Of a DNA stretch of 64,000 bases, positions 61,214 to 64,000 are shown one piece after another. How positions within the stretch are numbered: the first letter of the stretch is position 1; every line of letters starts with the position of its first letter. Made by a program: the position numbers and the translations under genes. The stretch is from Porphyromonas asaccharolytica DSM 20707. GTDB taxonomy: Bacteria; Bacteroidota; Bacteroidia; Bacteroidales; Porphyromonadaceae. A model generated the notes under the pieces. It was not told the origin of the DNA. It made no database searches and saw only the letters and a list, made by a program, of their open reading frames with translations. The stretch is taken from positions 620,001 to 684,000 of the forward strand of contig NC_015501.1 of the NCBI RefSeq assembly GCF_000212375.1, given 5' to 3'.

Positions 61214-62662
61214 CTAGAGGATTAGCGTCTGCCCATAGGTCTGACCAGTGAGAGCTGTAGCCAGTACGATGTATTGTCCAGCCGGGAGTCGAGAGAGGTC
61301 TAGCTCTGTCGTAGAGGCTAGCTGCTGTAAGAGTAACTGCCCCTGGGCATCGTAGATCGTGATCGAGCTCACGCCTAGAGCCGTATTGATGCGATAGCGC
61401 CTCTGCCCATCGATAGCGATAAGGCACTGCTCCGTGATGCGGGGGATGTACTCCATACCTACGTTGCTCCCTGGGCAACCAGTCGCGTCACCGACTAGCT
61501 CCTCAAGACTCATAATGTCTAGGAGGAGGTACCCCTTGTTTTTAGCAATATCCGTGCGAGAGGTCTCTAGTCCTGGATTGGTAAAGTCTGCCGTGGCTCG
61601 TAGGTAGATCGTATCTTGATCGCCAGCTGGCAGAGGAGCCAGTGTAGCATAGAGGGTGTCTAGTGCACATGCCGATAGGTTGTTGCCCCATAGCATCATC
61701 TTGCTAAAGTGTGCTTGATCGCTCACCTTAACCATCTCCAGCTGAGACTGCTGTGCCTGTAATATCTCTAGGTGGTGTAGCGACCTGAGGTCTAGTTGAG
61801 CGACCGCCGTCTGGTCTAGGTAGAGTGAGCGTAGTGCAGGCGCTTCGCTCCAGTCGGCTCTGGCGAGCTGCTTGTTTTCACCTAGTTGCATATCTGACAA
61901 AGCGATATTGCCCCGCAGTGTCAAGCTCGAGAGACTGTTCGTATTCATATGCAAGAGCTGTAGCGCAGGGCAACCCGAGAGGTCGAGCGAGCGAATGTGC
62001 GCTTCATCAGCCTTGAAGTACCATAGCTTGGGGTGAGATCCGAGGTGTACCTCTTCTAGTAGACTTTTGAAAGCAAGAAAGACCTCAAGCTCCTTGCAAG
62101 GCGTTAGATCGATACTCTTGAGCCCCGTGTACTGTACCTGTAGCTCCTTAAGCTTAGGACAGTGGGACAGATCGAGCTGTGTGAGCTCAAAATTGCCAAA
62201 GCACTGGAGCACCTCTAGACTGGGGCAGCCGCTGAGATCCAAACTAGCCAGATGTGTATTGTCCAGAGCGAGTACCTGCAGGTCGCTCGTCTTCACGAGC
62301 TGTAAGTCTAGGATAGAGCCTGTACGGAAGAAGCCGAAAGCGCGTATACCCGCTCCGTACACCTTGATGGTCGGATTCGCTTGTCGCACCGTAAATGGTA
62401 TCTCCTTGAGCTGGTTTAGATCATCGGGCACCTCATCGGGTACGGCAAACTGTTGCTTACCACTGCCATCGCCGAAGTCTATCCACAGCTTATTGCTCAC
62501 ACCTGCCAGTCTGAGTACCTGTCGCGCATTTTGCGCAGACTGGATCTGTATCGATAGCAGTAGATTGTCCTCCTGAGCGCGTAGCTGAGGTGTAGAGACG
62601 CAGAGCGTGAGGAGTAGTAGCCAGCTAGTCGTCATAAGGGTTCGCAGCGTAGTTCTTTTCAT
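61214..62662 (-). CDS. Leucine-rich-repeat protein with type IX secretion C-terminal domain
   Basis: This 482-residue protein has a signal peptide ending near QLRAQ (about 30) and a run of leucine-rich repeats (about 130-330; LQVLALDNTHLASLDLSGCPSLE-type units of about 21-22 residues, several starting SLDLSGCP). A C-terminal about 75-residue domain (ITIYDAQGQLLLQQ, LDLSRLPAGQYIV, GQTYGQTLIL) is typical of type A type IX secretion signals. It is therefore predicted to be exported across the outer membrane by the type IX system and attached or released at the surface. Promoter box at 62737-62744. Confidence 0.85.
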   Translation of the reverse strand: MKRTTLRTLMTTSWLLLLTLCVSTPQLRAQEDNLLLSIQIQSAQNARQVLRLAGVSNKLWIDFGDGSGKQQFAVPDEVPDDLNQLKEIPFTVRQANPTIKVYGAGIRAFGFFRTGSILDLQLVKTSDLQVLALDNTHLASLDLSGCPSLEVLQCFGNFELTQLDLSHCPKLKELQVQYTGLKSIDLTPCKELEVFLAFKSLLEEVHLGSHPKLWYFKADEAHIRSLDLSGCPALQLLHMNTNSLSSLTLRGNIALSDMQLGENKQLARADWSEAPALRSLYLDQTAVAQLDLRSLHHLEILQAQQSQLEMVKVSDQAHFSKMMLWGNNLSACALDTLYATLAPLPAGDQDTIYLRATADFTNPGLETSRTDIAKNKGYLLLDIMSLEELVGDATGCPGSNVGMEYIPRITEQCLIAIDGQRRYRINTALGVSSITIYDAQGQLLLQQLASTTELDLSRLPAGQYIVLATALTGQTYGQTLIL

Positions 62663-62736
62663 AGTCGTATGTGATTAGGAGTTATGCTTAGAGATGCTAG
62701 GGAGCATGTCTTTTACAAAAAGCAGCTACCCATAGG

Positions 62737-62744
62737 CAAATGTA
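62737..62744 (-). promoter_or_regulatory. -7 promoter box for the LRR-lipoprotein operon
   Basis: The reverse strand reads TACATTTG, fitting TAnnTTTG, with a leader of about 68 bases to ATG 62662. Confidence 0.5.
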
Positions 62745-62828
62745 CATTTTTTTGTAATAGCTTTGTCAGCTAGGGGCATATCCTGATGCCTGTCGGAGCA
62801 TATCGATGCGTGGGTGGCAAAAAGAGCC

Positions 62829-63020
62829 GATCTCCACGTAGGAATTTCCAAATCCCCACGTAGGAATTTCCAAATCTCCACGGAGGAAAGAAAAAATCCC
62901 CACGGAGGGAAGAAACGAAACTTCGGAGGAATCAAATGAAACTTCCGAAGAATTTTTCCGTCCCCACGTGGAGAATAAAAAATAGCTACGTGGGAATTTT
63001 GACATTTCCCACGTAGCTTT
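62829..63020. repeat. CCACGTGG palindromic element, copy D
   Basis: A diverged copy with CCACGTAGG units in direct tandem on the left (TCCACGTAGGAATTTCCAAA occurs almost twice) and CCACGTGG, CTACGTGGG and CCCACGTAG on the right. The core words CTTCGGAGGAATC and CTTCCGAAG are in the same orientation as in copy B. It sits between the divergent LRR and cls promoters. Confidence 0.85.
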
Positions 63021-63142
63021 TATATAGACCTCTCAATCCCGTGAGTCAAGTAACGAGGGAGTCGGCTGAAAATCGTGTGTCTTGCATTTGATAGTTGAGT
63101 CTACGCCATACGATTGCCCTATTTGGGTCAAGGGAATATTAC

Positions 63143-63150
63143 TACCTTTG
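63143..63150 (+). promoter_or_regulatory. -33/-7 promoter for cls
   Basis: TACCTTTG with a TTTG at 63122-63125, separated by 17 bases: the best -33/-7 pair visible in the window. Confidence 0.6.
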
Positions 63151-63206
63151 CGATAGTGAACCTGCTAGACTAGCTAGCTATGGCTAGCTCCTAGACTTAA
63201 GATGCT

Positions 63207-64000
63207 ATGTGGACGACAGTGCTGACTATCCTATACACGCTCCTAGTTGTGGGCGTTGTGGTCGTGATCCTGACGGGAGGCGATGACATCTATCGGATGT
63301 TCTCGTGGCTGATGGTCGTGATCTTTGTGCCGGTAGCTGGGGTGATACTTTACTTGCTCTTCGGCCGCTCGACGGCTTCGATGCGACTGATACCTAAGGA
63401 TTTCCTAAAGAAGATCAATCGTATGCCTGTGGAGCATACGGACTTTGACTTTCACCGAGCGACCCTAGAGAACCCTGACTACAGCTCTCTGGGCAAGCTA
63501 CTCTACAATAGTGACGATCGTACGGTGCTGGCGGCCTCCTCGATGGAGGTGATCACGGTCGGGACGGATAAATACCGACAGCTCTTTGAGGATATTCGCT
63601 CGGCAAAGCAGGAGATCCATCTGATGTACTACATCATAATGTCTGACGAGCTGGGAGTCGAGCTGCGTGATCTATTGGTGGATAAAGCTCGCGAGGGGGT
63701 CAAAGTGCGTGTGGTCTACGATGGTCTAGGCTCCATCCGGAGTGATCTGAAGGGCTTCTGGAAACCGCTACGTAGAGCAGGCGGTGAGGTCTATGCGTTT
63801 CTCCCAGTGCGTTTTCCCTTTTTCAATCTACGTATCAACTACCGCAACCATCGTAAGGTGGTGGTGATAGATCAGCGCATCGGTTACTTCGGAGGAATGA
63901 ATGTGGCGCAGTACTATACGCAAGGCAATGAGTTGGGACAGTGGCGTGATACACACTTTCGCATTGAGGGGAGTGCTGTAGCGGGGCTACAGCGTGTTTT
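63207..64000 (+). CDS. cls: Cardiolipin synthase, N-terminal part
   Basis: The gene runs off the right edge; 264 codons are present. Two membrane segments at the N-terminus (MWTTVLTILYTLLVVGVVVV and WLMVVIFVPVAGVILYLLFG) are followed by the first phospholipase-D-type half, with IHLMYYIIMSDELG, VRVVYDGLGS and the HKD-like motif NHRKVVVIDQRIGYFGGMN. It joins two phosphatidylglycerols to make cardiolipin at the inner membrane. The second HKD motif would be beyond the window. ATG 63207 gives the usual N-terminus. Confidence 0.9.
   Translation, partial: MWTTVLTILYTLLVVGVVVVILTGGDDIYRMFSWLMVVIFVPVAGVILYLLFGRSTASMRLIPKDFLKKINRMPVEHTDFDFHRATLENPDYSSLGKLLYNSDDRTVLAASSMEVITVGTDKYRQLFEDIRSAKQEIHLMYYIIMSDELGVELRDLLVDKAREGVKVRVVYDGLGSIRSDLKGFWKPLRRAGGEVYAFLPVRFPFFNLRINYRNHRKVVVIDQRIGYFGGMNVAQYYTQGNELGQWRDTHFRIEGSAVAGLQRV

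Overview
The window is a housekeeping-rich chromosomal segment of a Bacteroidota bacterium, most likely a Porphyromonas. Three things point there. Promoters carry the Bacteroidota -7 box TAnnTTTG (14 forward and 4 reverse copies sit just upstream of genes). There is a complete type V (FimA/Mfa1-type) pilus operon and a cargo protein with a type IX secretion C-terminal domain. The gene content (KorAB, methylmalonyl-CoA mutase MutAB, the DUF4301, DUF4835 and DUF4271 families, Porin_10) is typical of anaerobic Bacteroidales. The relatively GC-rich coding DNA would fit the P. asaccharolytica/uenonis group better than P. gingivalis, but that is inference.

Layout. 1-2061 (-): start of an aminopeptidase P gene behind a DUF4301 gene. 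2356-6652 (+): tRNA-Leu, a half-length starch-synthase-like protein, and korAB. 6883-12256 (+): leuS, a YitT protein, a DUF2752 protein and a PAP2 phosphatase. 12805-15514 (+): an outer-membrane receptor in a possibly acquired patch. 15908-18394 (+): a YidE/AspT-type transporter and lptB. 18564-22616 (+): mutA-mutB. 22863-30473 (+): a four-gene type V pilus operon (pilin-like accessory lipoprotein, major pilin, Mfa2/FimB-type anchor, large tip protein). 30748-34404 (+): pyrE, an SRPBCC protein, a Rieske-like lipoprotein and a porin. 35197-39629 (+): a CPA2 antiporter and glgB. 39706-40905 (-): carboxynorspermidine dehydrogenase. 41222-48417 (+): dnaN, exonuclease, coaBC, DUF4835, recN, rlmB, ridA. 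48506-48579 (-): tRNA-Met. 48936-53966 (-): yajC, ybbR-like, coaE, DUF4271, hemD, an rnpA-yidD fusion, tatD. 54460-59555 (+): a second YitT gene, a porin, argS, mnmA. 59845-62662 (-): a type IX-secreted leucine-rich-repeat protein and a lipoprotein. 63207-end (+): start of a cardiolipin synthase gene.

The most unusual content is non-coding and repetitive. (1) A 175-bp MITE-like element occurs twice. One copy has inserted in frame inside the signal peptide of the DUF4835 gene and adds exactly 60 codons. (2) Four intergenic copies of a roughly 170-bp imperfect palindrome built from CCACGTGG units lie around a conserved core with two TTCCTCCGAAG words. (3) Degenerate heptamer arrays (TTAGARR type) lie directly upstream of six genes. 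(4) Three copies of an exactly 82-bp double-hairpin GGGGCGGACC repeat occur, two of them between pilus genes.

Functionally the window combines envelope building (pili, porins, LPS export, cardiolipin, type IX cargo), anaerobic central metabolism (2-oxoglutarate:ferredoxin oxidoreductase feeding succinyl-CoA into a B12-dependent route to propionate precursors), alpha-glucan metabolism, and translation and DNA-replication housekeeping.
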